Positions 19,371 to 29,553 of a DNA stretch of 42,323 nt are shown here, piece by piece. The DNA lies in contig GG745336.1 of the NCBI GenBank assembly GCA_000151295.1, positions 560,286-602,608 on the forward strand. The letters run 5' to 3'. The stretch is from Allomyces macrogynus ATCC 38327. Lineage: Eukaryota; Blastocladiomycota; Blastocladiomycetes; Blastocladiales; Blastocladiaceae. Below the pieces are notes generated by a model. That model was not told the DNA's origin. It saw only the letters and a list, made by a program, of their open reading frames with translations, and made no database searches. Numbering within the stretch: the stretch's first letter is position 1; each line of letters starts with the position of its first letter. The translations under genes and the position numbers were made by a program.

Positions 19371-20417
19371 TTATGCCGACACCTCGGCCTTCTTGGCGGC
19401 GGCCAGGTACTCGATGTGCGCAAACGCCTCGGCCTTCTCCTCCTCGAGCTCGGCGACCGTCGCGTCGAGCTTGCCTCGCGCAAAGTCCGAGATCGGCAGG
19501 CCCGTGACGACCTCGTAGTGGCCATTGTCCTTGATGCTCAGCGGCAGCGAGAAGCACAGGCCCTCCGGAACCCCGTATGCGGCGGCGGCGTGCGCATCGG
19601 TCACGACGGCCATCGAAACAAACTCGCCGCTGCGCGTGCCGAAGTGCCAGTCGCGCACGTGGTCGACAACGGCCTTGGCGGCCGACATGGCCGACGACAG
19701 CTTGCGGGCGGCAATGATCGCGGCGCCACGAAGCGCGACAGCCTTGATGAACTCGCCGTGCAGGTAAGCCTCGTCCTTGATGGCCTCCTCGACGGCAACG
19801 CGCGCGCCATCCTTGGCAATGTGCGCGTGCGCGACGTCCGGGTACTGCGTGTTCGAGTGGTTGCCCCAGATGATCACGTTCTTGACCTGGTCCACGGCGA
19901 CGCCCGCGCGAACCGCGACCATCGACTTGGCGCGGTTCTCATCGAGCCGGGTCAGCGCCGAGAAGTTGGCCTTGGGGATCGACGGCGCGTAGTGCGAGCA
20001 GACGAGCCCGTTTGGTGGTTAGCCCGGGTTGCCCGAACGACCCACAACCTCCGTCTTCTTGGCGACCGCATCGATGGCAGCGCCCTGCACCTGGAAAATG
20101 CCCACGTTGGCCTTGAGCAGGTCCTTGCGCAGCATACCGGCGCGACGCGGCATCGCGCCGAGCAGGATCGCGTAGTCGATATCGCGGAAGGCCTCGAGAG
20201 GGTCGGTCGTGAGCACGATGCCGGCGAGCAGCGGCAGCGCGCAGTCGTAGAGCTCCATTTCGACGCCCTTCATGGCCTCCATGGCCGGCGGAATGTCGAG
20301 CAGCTGCAGGATCACGGGCTGCTCGGGACCAAAGACGGTGCCATTGGCAATGTTGATGATGAGCGAGTAGGCGATCTGGCCGGCGGCACCCGTCACGCAA
20401 ACGCGGAGGGGCTCAAC
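19371..20417 (-). CDS. Malate dehydrogenase, cytosolic type (frame interrupted)
   Basis: The enzyme interconverts malate and oxaloacetate with NAD. The minus strand from 20417 reads [19 protein letters not shown], the NAD-binding glycine loop typical of cytosolic MDH1. It continues with [20 protein letters not shown], the mobile-loop arginines [13 protein letters not shown], the [11 protein letters not shown] segment, and [13 protein letters not shown] with the catalytic His, ending at 19371. Length is about 350 aa, as in the family. An in-frame TAA at 20021-20019 lies where the GNPANTN motif should be; six small insertions there are described as a finding. The rest is perfectly conserved, so assembly error is more likely than a pseudogene. 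The start codon is missing: 20417 follows an acceptor (cactag) with a CTAAC branch site, so a short 5' exon, probably little more than the ATG, lies upstream and is not located. Confidence 0.85.
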
Positions 20418-22536
20418 CTAGTGTGTCGGGGTGGTTCAAGAGCGGTTAGCGCATTATCCTCCGCAACGTCGCCGTTGACCGCGAAGCACGAGTGCGAGAA
20501 GAGGCCAGGATTTCAGGAGCGCGTTTCTCTTCCGTTCATTTGCTGCACGCTGCTGCAGGCCACACGTGAGCGCGCCCTAGAGCAGGGTTCTCGCCGACTT
20601 CGATTCACAACGCGCTTCTCCACCGGCCAGAACACCCGCTCACGCGCTCGTCAGCGAAAAGAACCACGCGCGCGTAAGTGGTGGCGGGGCAACAGCACCT
20701 GGCCGCCACCCACTCTATGCGCTGCACCGTACTGCCGCGACGCGGCGCTTTGCCAAGTCGAACCCGAAAGCACGCGCGCGAGTGAACGGATCCACCGCCG
20801 CGACGCAAGAAGCGCGGGTGCGAATGCGCGACCACCACGTCGCAGCGGACTAGACGGCGTGCGCGGTGCAGCAAGTGGAGAGAACGCGCTGGGAGAGAGA
20901 AAAAACAATGCGCGACAACCACCCGGAACACGGCCAGCGGGCAGAACATGACTGGGAACCGGCCTCCACCTCGCGTGCATTCGCTCGAAAATCATGTTGC
21001 TGGTAATTCTACGTGCCTTGGCGGCGTGCTGGGTCGCGGGCGGGGGAAGGGCGGGCATGTTGGTAGGATTGGCGAGCGACGGCACGGCGGATCAGGCAGC
21101 AGCGACAGGAGCGCGGCGGCGGGTGCGAGGTCCAAGAACGGGTATTGGAGAGAGACGAGGAAGCGCGTGCTGGGGGTGCGCGGGCTTTATACGCGGGTCC
21201 TCGGCGTGGGCAGTTGGTTATAAGTTGTCCGTCGTGCCCGCGATTTGTTATCGAGGCAAAATGACCACGCCAAAACCCGCCTGGTCGAGTGCGGTTGCTG
21301 CTGCGGCCTTTCGCGATCACTGTTTTTCCTCCCTTTCTTGTCCAGCAGTCCGCGTCGACCGCCTCCTTGCAAATGAAAATGATCGCGAACCGGCAGCGTA
21401 CGCACACTACGCGCACTTGCATGCCAACCAACCGCTGCCAGCACCACCTCTGCCGCCACTGTCGTCGACAGCTCCGGCCATGCCCGCCCCACCGCGACGC
21501 GACGCGGGCGAGCACTGAAGGTCGGCGGGCCCCGCCGCCGCTGCATGGACTGCAGTAACGTCAATCGACCAGTGACAATGGCTCGTGCCGTGATGAATGA
21601 TGAATCTTGTGTTGCCAAGATGCATTCAACGAGAACGCGCCGGGATTGAATGGGGCCGCAACGGCCACGCGAAAACGTGGGTTCGGGATGGCCTTGCGCA
21701 GTCCCAACGCGCGTTTACGGAGAGAGGCGACGACTTTTGGGCAGGTTACGGCGCACCAACAACACGGACGGCGCCGGCCGCATGCGCGCGTGTCTGCAGA
21801 CCCTCGCGCCGGAGGAACCGCTTGCGTCGTTTGAGGGCAAGAACCGCGATCATGAGACAGGAGACGCGCGGTACGCGTTCCGGCTTGCGGCGGTTGCTCG
21901 CCAGTGAGTCGGTGCCTTTTCCCGTCCGTGTCCTGCCGATACCATCACACATGCGCGCCTGGGTCCTTTCCATGCTCGCTTATTGCACGGTCTCGAGCCA
22001 GCGCGCGTCGGGGGATGTCGGACCTCGCTTCTGTCGTTTCGGTGCATCGTCGCTGGACTTCGGGAGGAACCGGGGCCGGTTGTGAGGCGTGGCGTGTACC
22101 TGCATGCGCGACACGTCTCTCGCGCGTCCCGCAGAGGCTCTGCCGTCGCCACCGCTGGCCAAGGCCGGCGCTGCCAGCTCGATTCGGTGAGTGGTTGCGG
22201 TGGCGGTTGTGGTGGCAGTTGCAGCGGCGGACCGCTGCGGCGGTCGTGAACGGCGGCGATCAAGACGGGCGGCGTCCAGCAACGACGCGCTTGTTCCAGC
22301 TCGTTGCATTCTTTGTCGGGTGGAGCCCACCGAGACCGCTGTGAAAGAACTCGGTGCTAGCTGGCATCAGCGGACGGCTCAACTGGAGCAGCTGGAGCAG
22401 CTGGAGCAGCTGGAGGGAGAGCGGCAGAGTGCTGCTCGCACCCTCCGTGAGTCGAAGCCAAGTCGACATGACATGTTGTCATCTGTGGGCTGTGGGAACC
22501 AACTGCCATTCACTCTTCTTCTCGCATCGGACATCA
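20418..22536. other. Long gene-poor region upstream of malate dehydrogenase
   Basis: The first part must contain the 5' exon and promoter of malate dehydrogenase. A minus-strand ATG-rich stretch at about 20980-21060 is one candidate for the first exon, but splicing could not be fixed. The rest has only short frames on both strands and no recognised domain. A (CTGGAGCAG)n repeat lies at 22383-22415. Confidence 0.4.
22383..22415 (+). repeat. (CTGGAGCAG)n short tandem repeat
   Basis: Three full 9-bp units plus CTGGAG. Similar CTGGAG-type triplet runs occur at 12165-12185. It could encode LEQ repeats in one frame, but the surrounding frame is not protein-like. Confidence 0.8.
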
Positions 22537-22539
22537 GAG

Positions 22540-22756
22540 GTCATTGGCCGCGCTGTCATCTCAGTAACGCGGTGCCGGGTTCGATCCCTGGCAAGACAAA
22601 GGGCGGTCAGCTCTCCATGGGTTAATTGCGCCGGATTCATCAGGCCTCGCTTCGGCAGGGCCTGTGTTCCCAACCGGGATTCGTCCCAACCCGGACCTCG
22701 GTCCACCTTGGGCTTCGGCCCACCTACCCGTGGACGCTACCTTGGCCGCCCTTCGT
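22540..22756 (+). repeat. tRNA-like pol III-type repeat, copy 1
   Basis: Contains an A-box-like TGGCCGCGCTG (22545-22555; one mismatch to TRGYNNARNNG) and a perfect B box GGTTCGATCCC (22578-22588). The B box sits in a complete tRNA-type T arm: stem CCGGG/CCTGG closing loop TTCGATC. Flanking it, GTC-A-TTG (22540-22546) can pair with CAAGAC (22592-22597) as an acceptor-like stem with one bulge. A GC hairpin between the boxes replaces the D and anticodon arms. Downstream are GGGCGGTC, TCCATGGGT, a hairpin with a TTCG loop (22645-22659) and GTGTTCCC, all shared with copy 2. About 50 bp extra is present before CCTTCGT. No T4 terminator follows closely. Interpreted as a SINE-like or structured RNA repeat, not a functional tRNA. 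Confidence 0.6.
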
Positions 22757-23099
22757 ATTTGCGTTTATTGTGCAATTCGAGCCCCTTTGAGCGACATTCG
22801 TCGCCATTTGCAAAAGCTAGCGAATGAAAAAGCAAGCAGCGGCAATTCGCGCAGTGGGCCACATGCTGCTTTCCATTTCCTCTTTCTTCCAGCCCATGCC
22901 GCATGCCTTGTGTCCCATTCATCGCGTCGTCAGACCTAGTGCGCGTGGTGTCTGTTCTGTTTTCTTGATGCCCGGTGATCCTCTCTACCCGCGGCAAGTT
23001 CTTGCTTTTCCACCGCACATCCCGGCCGATTCGGCGTCGTTTGATGCGCTGCATGCTGCGAGTGTCTCACCACATTCTCGGTCGTCTTTCTCACAGCAG

Positions 23100-23277
23100 C
23101 TGCATGGCCGCGCTGTCACATCAGCAGCGCGGCGTCGGGTTCGATTCCCGTCATGCAGGGGGCGGTCCGCCGTCCATGGGTGACCGATTTCCCGGGACGT
23201 CCATCAACTTGCTCCGGGCAAGCTTGTGTTCCCCTCCCATGGACAAGTCCTTGACCACCCTTCGTCTTGGTCGTTTT
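23100..23277 (+). repeat. tRNA-like pol III-type repeat, copy 2
   Basis: A-box-like TGGCCGCGCTG (23105-23115) and perfect B box GGTTCGATTCC (23138-23148), only 22 nt apart. CTGCATG (23100-23106) pairs perfectly with CATGCAG (23152-23158), exactly where a tRNA acceptor stem should close on the T arm. Between them GCCGCGCTG and CAGCGCGGC form a 9-bp hairpin in place of the D and anticodon arms. Shared downstream blocks follow: GGGCGGTC, GTCCATGGGT, a hairpin CTTGC/GCAAG (23208-23222) and TTGTGTTCCC. A TTTT at 23274-23277 could terminate pol III transcription, giving an RNA of about 180 nt. Whether it is expressed is unknown. Confidence 0.62.
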
Positions 23278-23607
23278 GCGCTGCGTTGGCGACGACTTCG
23301 CCTTCGGCTTGCCAATCGTTGGTTGCTCTGATTTGTTTTTCTCTTGCCGAACATTGCCAGGAGTCGTGATCGTTCTCTTTACCAGACGCTGGCGGACTGA
23401 TACTTTCCACCGCTTTCCACCTCAACCGAACCCATGTCGCAACCGGCAGACTGACGAGATAAATTATGTATATACATGTGTTGGCCGAGCCCCGCCGCGA
23501 TTTCCGCCGCGCGTGCTCGATGCGGCGCAACAGCCGCACAGCAATGTCGAGCGGAGACCAGCGTCGGGGGCGCAACCTGGAAGCAAAAACCAGCGGACTC
23601 TCCACAT
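23278..23607. other. Intergenic region
   Basis: Between tRNA-like repeat copy 2 and the stop of the peptide transporter (-). Nothing recognisable. It should contain the transporter 3' UTR. Confidence 0.4.
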
Positions 23608-25720
23608 TCAAATCGCCACTTCCTCATCATCCTCGGCGACCCCACCCGGCAAGAGCCGCGCGCGCTCCCCGCCATCCTCTCTACCCTCCCCATCCCGGGC
23701 GGCTGCGGCCTGCACCTCGTGTCCCTTCCCCATCCACGCAAACACGCCCGCGGCCACCGCAAGACACGTCGCAAAAAAGAACAATTCCGGCGCGGCCTCA
23801 AACAAGTGCGCCTCGGCAATCACAATCACCAACAGGTTCCCGACAGCGACCGTCATCTGCCACGCGGCCTGGCACACAGACTTCATACTCGCGGGCGCCA
23901 TCGCGTACGAGTACTCGAGTCCGGTGATCGAGAACATGATTTCGCCCGCGGTGATAATCACGTACTGTGGCACCTGCCACAGAATCGGGACACAGTGGTC
24001 GACACACTGCAGCGTGCCCTGTTCGGCAAAGTGCCGCCGCAATGCCGGGTCAGTGACCTCGATCGTGGTCCCGCGCGTCGGGTCGAACACGGTGAAGACG
24101 CCGCGGTCGATGGCGAGTTGGAGAAAACCGGCGAGGACGAAAGAAAAGCCGGTGAAGAGCATGCCGACGGTCATACGGCGCAGCGGCGGGAGCGAGACGC
24201 TCGGGTAGACGTAGCGCTGGAAGAGCGGAATGAATGCGAGGATCAGGACGGCGTTGGTCACCTGCATTTGGTCGGGCTTCACCTCGAGCGTCCAGCCCGT
24301 GCCGAAAAGCGACATGCGCGATTGCATGAGGAGCGCCTGCGACGTCCACCGACTCGATTGCTATGTCGCGAGTCCAAGCAAGTCAGTCGTTCCGGTCGGT
24401 ACGCGGGACGACACGAACACAACAAAGCAGTGTACCTGGTCGTACAGGGTCCAAAAGAGTGGCAAAGGCAAAAACACCCACAGCACGTTGAGCACCTGCT
24501 TGATATCCTTGACGAACGCGACATCGAACCGGTCGTCGAGCGCCGCATAGTCGAGCCAGTGCGGCAACGGCGCGTCGTCGCGCCGCTGTGCCTGCCGCTT
24601 GAGTTTGCGCGCGGTCGTCATGGCCGACAGGACCTGCGCCAGCACGTTACCCGACGGCGGTTGTTGGCGGTAGTGCTTTTGGCCTGCGATGAAGACGAGC
24701 GTTGAGACAAACAGGAGCAGCGACGGCAACCCGAAGGCGAGTGGGAAACAGTCGTCGCGGCCAAAGCACGCGCGCGAGCGCAGCAGCGGGGTCGTGATCA
24801 TCGAGAGCAGACTCCTGTGGGGTGAACAGTCGGGTGAGTCTTCTGGTTCCGCGAAAAGAGAGAAATATGACACGAAAGAACGCACCCCGTGTTGATACTC
24901 GCGTAGAAGAACGAGAAGTAAAGCGAGATGGCGCGCACCTGCGACGGCAAGTACTGGTCGGCGCCAAACGCCGAGACGTTGGGCTTGATCCCGCCCGTGC
25001 CGAGTGCCAAGAGCACGAGCCCGACGACGGCGCCCCAGGGGCTTGGCTTGCCCGAGCCCTCGATATCACCACTCGCGGGCGCCGAGCTGACGGGCATGAC
25101 GCCCGGAATCGCCGTCAAACTGAGGGTCAAGTTGCCGACGCAGTAGACGAGCGAGAGCACGACGATTGTCTTGTACCGGCCGAGGTACCCGTCGCTGAGG
25201 GCGCCGCCGAGCAGCGTGAACAAGTAGGCGAGGAAGACAAAGCCGTGCACGAGCGCCGTGGCCGTGTCCGAGTTGATGAGCAGGTACCGCGTCAGATAGA
25301 TGAAGAGGATAGCCTTGATGCCTGCAGATCCAAGAAAACGCAAGTAATGAGGGCACGAACGATCACATTTCGCAAACCAAACAAGAGCACCGTACCGTAA
25401 AAATTGAACCGCTCGCAAAACTCGTTGCCGATAATAAAAAACACGGATTTCGGCACGGTCACGTCGTCGGCCGACCCGCGCCATGCGGCAGAATCGTGCG
25501 CGTCGCTGGAGGGCGGGCACGACGAGCTCAAAGCGCGGTCCCCGGCATGGCCGTCGGACGAGGACGACGCCGACGGGGTCGGGTCGACTTGCGCGAGCGA
25601 CGTGTACCCGGACGCGCGCGAGCGCACGGTCGACGAACCACTGCCCATGGCCGTGCCGAGAAGCGGCGACGTTTCGCCAACCGCGTCGGCGGGAGCGACC
25701 GCGTCAGAGGAGGAGCTCAT
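23608..25720 (-). CDS. Proton-coupled oligopeptide transporter (POT/PTR2 family)
   Basis: Four exons on the minus strand, 25720-25396, 25321-24886, 24814-24436 and 24360-23608, give 630 aa, normal for fungal PTR2 proteins. Introns of 74, 71 and 75 nt all preserve phase. Family marks: the ExxER proton-coupling motif in NEFCERFNFYG (Glu100-Arg104), GYLGRYKTIVVLSLVY in the TM2-TM3 region, the PTR2 signature LGTGGIKPNVSAFGADQY with FYASINTGSLLS, and the EVKPDQMQ segment before TM7. About 12 membrane helices are predicted. The protein should import di- and tripeptides with protons at the plasma membrane. The first about 90 residues are a Ser/Asp-rich cytosolic tail, and the C-terminus is acidic (AEDDEEVAI). 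The gene is divergent from the proteasome gene, with a scaffold gap between them. Confidence 0.92.
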
Positions 25721-26669
25721 GGCAGAGACGGTGGAGAGCGCGCACACGGAGTTGTCGAGCGGGGGCGTTGGAGAGAAAGAGAGGGAGAGCAGGGGTGCGC
25801 GAGAGCAGGTTGGGTCGTTGTCGGGTCGTCGGGAGATAATGGAAGACAGGTGGGCAGATCCCCCGGTTCTTCCTTGAGGGGCGGTTGCGTGCTTGCCGTG
25901 CTTGCGTGCTGGTGCTTGCAGCTGCTCACGGCAAAGACCTGCTTGCGTGGGCTGAGCTGGACTTGGTGGGTCGGCGCGGCGCTGTCCAGCAACGTCGTCG
26001 TTGAACGTGGTGCGGGAGGCTGCGGTTGCTGCTGGTTGGACGCGAATATACGGGTGCCGAGGACGCGGCGGGCGGTGGTGAGGACGTCGTCGCTGCTGCC
26101 CAAGAAGACGGCGGCGGGCCGGCTGCTTCTGNNNNNNNNNNNNNNNNNNNNNNNNNNNNNNNNNNNNNNNNNNNNNNNNNNNNNNNNNNNNNNNNNNNNN
26201 NNNNNNNNNNNNNNNNNNNNNNNNNNNNNNNTTCTTACCCAGATATTGCTGACGCGTTCTCTCGGGTCGCGGGGAGTGTCTCTCGCAGAGCCCGCCTGAG
26301 CGCCGCGTGACCTCCGAGGCGCGCTGCGCCACGGCGCGTGATCCATGGCGGCCCTAGAGCAGGTCCGCGCCACTCGCGCCGCGTGCACATGGCTACCGCA
26401 CGGCCCTGGGAGCGATGGGGTCGACAGGCGAGTCACGCCGAAGCAACACGCGTCGTCCTGGCCAGAGAAGATCACGAAAGAGCTCGCGACCACCCCCATC
26501 GCGACGGAATCAACGACGAGCGGCACCACAACGCCGGAGAACACACCGCCAGCACGCTGCACGCCGTCTACCAACTTGTGACCCACCTGCGCACCGTGTC
26601 CACCCGCGCCGTGACGCGAATCAGCACCCCCACGAACCCCAAGACGCGCACAACCCACCCACCGCAACC
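25721..26669. other. Divergent upstream region containing a gap
   Basis: Upstream of both the peptide transporter (-) and the proteasome gene (+). It contains the gap at 26132-26231. Long open frames cross it on both strands, but they run through the Ns and are not protein-like. Confidence 0.45.
26132..26231. other. Scaffold gap (100 N)
   Basis: Exactly 100 N bases; true size unknown. It interrupts the shared promoter region of the transporter and proteasome genes. Confidence 0.99.
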
Positions 26670-27494
26670 ATGACCTCGATCGGCACCGGCTACGACCTGT
26701 CGTCGTCAACTTACTCGCCCGACGGCCGCATCTTCCAGGTCGAGTACGCCAACAAGGCCGTGGACAACTCAGGCACCGCCATTGGCATCCGCTGCAAGGA
26801 CGGCGTCGTGCTCGCAATCGAAAAGCTCGTCCCCTCCAAGCTGCTCGTTCCCGGCAGCAACAAGCGCACGCAGACCGTCGATTTCCACGTCGGTGTCGCC
26901 ACGGCAGGCCTTCTCGCCGACGGCCGCCAGCTCGTGAACCGCGCGCGCGAAGAGGCCTACAACTGGCGGTCCACCTACAAGGAGGCCATTGCCGGCAAGG
27001 TCATTTCGCGATTATTTGGCGCGGCTACTTGTCGAATGAGCAAAGAATCTGACCCTATTCCCTCTTCACAGGCTCTCGCAGACCGCCTTGCCATGTACGT
27101 GCAGGCCTACACGCTCTACTCGTCTGTACGCCCGTTCGGCTCCTCGGCGATTCTCGGCACCGTCGACAAGGACGGCCCGGGCCTCTACATGATCGATCCG
27201 TCGGGCATCTACTTTGGGTACCGCGGCGTCGCCATTGGCAAGGGCAAGCAAGTCGCCAAGACTGAGATTGAAAAGCTCAAGCTCGACGAGCTGAGTTGCC
27301 GCGAGGCCGTCAAGGAGGCCGCCCGGATTCTGCACTTGGTCCACGACGAGGCCAAGGACAAGGACTTTGAGCTCGAGCTCAGCTGGGTCTGCGCCGAATC
27401 CAACAACAAGCACGCCGTGGTGCCTGCCGACTTGGCGCAAGAGGCCAACGCATTTGCGCAGGCCGCGCTGAACCCGGACGAAATGGAGGATTAG
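26670..27494 (+). CDS. PSMA3: 20S proteasome subunit alpha type 7 (PSMA3/Pre10 orthologue)
   Basis: Exons 26670-26999 and 27072-27494 encode 250 aa, close to the family length of about 255. The 72-nt intron (gtcatt...ttcacag) has no in-frame stop, so the frame reads through, but family alignment shows the 24 extra residues do not belong. The N-terminus has the alpha-subunit signature [20 protein letters not shown], followed by the conserved [43 protein letters not shown] and [12 protein letters not shown]. These match the human PSMA3 / yeast Pre10 group rather than other alpha subunits. The protein sits in the outer rings of the 20S core and helps gate the chamber. The C-terminus is acidic (NPDEMED) but shorter than in yeast Pre10. 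Confidence 0.95.
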   Translation: MTSIGTGYDLSSSTYSPDGRIFQVEYANKAVDNSGTAIGIRCKDGVVLAIEKLVPSKLLVPGSNKRTQTVDFHVGVATAGLLADGRQLVNRAREEAYNWRSTYKEAIAGKVISRLFGAATCRMSKESDPIPSSQALADRLAMYVQAYTLYSSVRPFGSSAILGTVDKDGPGLYMIDPSGIYFGYRGVAIGKGKQVAKTEIEKLKLDELSCREAVKEAARILHLVHDEAKDKDFELELSWVCAESNNKHAVVPADLAQEANAFAQAALNPDEMED

Positions 27495-28204
27495 GTGAGG
27501 TGTCGCGGCTGATTGGTGGAGGCAAGAGAGCTGGTCCGGTTCCGCGACTGCCGGAATTTGTGAAAATACGTTTCTGCTCCATCTTGCTTCGCTTTTTCCT
27601 GAACCTCAGGCTCACGCGAATCAGGTCTCTCGCGGAAAAAAGACCCTCGCATCAACACGGGACACAGCCACGACTCCATACAACCGCTCATCAAATGAGA
27701 GCTCCAGCAAAGCCAGACGGAGCACAGGGGCAAAACACGATATCAAGATAACGATACTTGCGCTTTATACATCCACAACATAAAACGCAAGTACCTCGCG
27801 TAAAGATGCGGCGGTGAAATGCAGCGCGTAGCGTCGAGTTTGTTCATTCGCCGACCAGCATGGAAGAATGAGCACAGGGGCAATGGTTGACCAGGGCGGT
27901 TGGTTCCACAACTGAAGGCTCAGACATCGTGAATTCACCAAACATACGGAGTGTTTTGAACTAATGAACAGGGTGCGGCACCTCTCTTCTCCACCCAATC
28001 TGCGCGTGCTTCTCCGCTAGCCTCGAAAGGTACGCATGCATTTGCGTCATGTCCTGCAGCAGCGTATAACGACGCAACATGTCAGCATCCCTCCCACCCC
28101 CACGTTCACGCCCTGCATCAATACCACCGCTGCACGTTCAATGCGACCCATAACCGCTCAATCGACTCTTGGTCCGACTCCAACGGCGTCTCACCGACGA
28201 CCAC
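27495..28204. other. Intergenic region
   Basis: 3' flank of the proteasome gene and of the first LRR pseudogene (convergent). AT content is somewhat raised near 27760-27990. I see no gene or repeat. Confidence 0.4.
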
Positions 28205-29226
28205 TCACGCGCGCCGCGCTGGTAACCACTGCTCAACCCAATGGAGCATTGTTGCGGCAAGCTGGCGCGCGACATCTGTCCGGCTCACGTCGAGCACATG
28301 CAGCCATGGCGGGAGAACAGAAACCCACGTCGCCGCACGCTCATCAACGAGCAAGGAGTTCTGGCCCACACGCAGCACTCGCAGACTATCTGGCAGCGTC
28401 ACAGACGCGAAGAATACATGTTGTCCGTCAAGTCGAGTTCGTGCAGCGTCTTGAGCCAACTTGCTTCAAGTGCTGCCATGGCCGCGTTCCCGAGGTGACA
28501 ATGGGCAAGCGCAAGTGTCAGGAGCCGCGGTGGCATGTGCTTTGCCAGCCGATCCAATTCCCGACAATCGAGCACCCACCCGCTGATATCGAGGCACGTG
28601 AGCGGATTAGAGAGCCGTGGAAAGAACTGCAGAAGAGCGTCTTCTAGGTGGCTATTTTCTGGGGGAGCGGCCAATCGGCACCGTGGCGCTGCCATTGGGA
28701 TGTTCGTGGCGACGACACTTGACCAAGGGTAAATGCATGGGACGTCAAGCTCATGCATGGCTCGCGGCAGCCACGCCACGAGGTGATCGATGCGATGTGG
28801 GCCGTCCGGATCGTCATCCAAGTCGTTGCCAAAATCGTCTTCTATGTGCACGGTCAGCTTCTGCACGGCGGTGGGGAAGCTTTCTGCGAGACGGTGCAAG
28901 GTCGCATCGTTGTCATTGTGACACAGAAGAAGGTCCTACGACAGGTTGGCGAATCCAGTCCGTGGCAATGAACAAAATACCATGTCCAGGCCGTGCGCGC
29001 CCGTACACTTGATTGAAAGTGAAGTTAAGAACGGAAGCTGGCGGATTGCGTTTCCAAGAGCCAATGCGGCTGGCGTCGGCGTTTTGGTGTCCAGATCAAG
29101 GCTGAGCGAGATCAAAATTGATGGGAGGTAGAGAAACAAAGCGCACAACATCACAGTTATTGCAACAAGTGGGCACTTGACGAGGGCAGGTGAAGAGAAA
29201 GGATCAAGTCGGCACGAGTTGGACAT
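28205..29226 (-). pseudogene. F-box/LRR pseudogene, copy C (5'-truncated)
   Basis: Homologous to the C-terminal two thirds of the intact gene at 29554-31317. Matching blocks in order are VMLCALFLYLPSILISLSLD, LPRTGFANL, LAESFPTAVQKLTVHIEDD, WLPRAMHELDV, CLDISGW, MPPRLLTLALAHC, LDLTDN and LPDSLRVLRVGQNSLLVDE. A stop follows SLPRTGFANLS near 28936, and a frameshift near 28430 separates the last two blocks. The F-box end is absent. It is the most diverged of the copies, so probably the oldest. Confidence 0.8.
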
Positions 29227-29553
29227 TTACATATGGATGTTATGGGGTTGATGCTTGGCCGGCCTGGTCAGCTGGTCAGCTGGATGACTTGTGACTCGCG
29301 AGTTCATTGCTCCTTTTCCTTGTCTTGAGCGCTACTCATGGGCCTGTCAACAGCACACGATCCTCCTGGGCTCGAGTCCTTATGTTCGATAATCATCCAT
29401 TCACTGACAGAAGCACCGAGTGTTAGCTTGATTGCGAGAGATAATGGGCCTCTCACACTTCATGGTTGACCATGCTTCACTTTGTTTGCAGACCTCGCGG
29501 AGAACACGCACGAAACTCATTCAATTCCCTTCCAGGCACAATCCACGCACTTC
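29227..29553. other. Spacer between LRR copies C and A
   Basis: No recognisable coding homology to either LRR copy and no long frame. It may hold the decayed 5' end of copy C. Confidence 0.4.

Noticed and set aside
19152..20951. Plus-strand open frame of 599 codons
   Set aside because: It is almost entirely antisense to malate dehydrogenase. Long antisense frames are common in such GC-rich genes.
22545..22598. Functional tRNA gene at the A/B boxes
   Set aside because: The boxes are too close, there is no D arm or normal anticodon loop, and the central hairpin has a 9-bp stem, so neither copy can be a standard tRNA.
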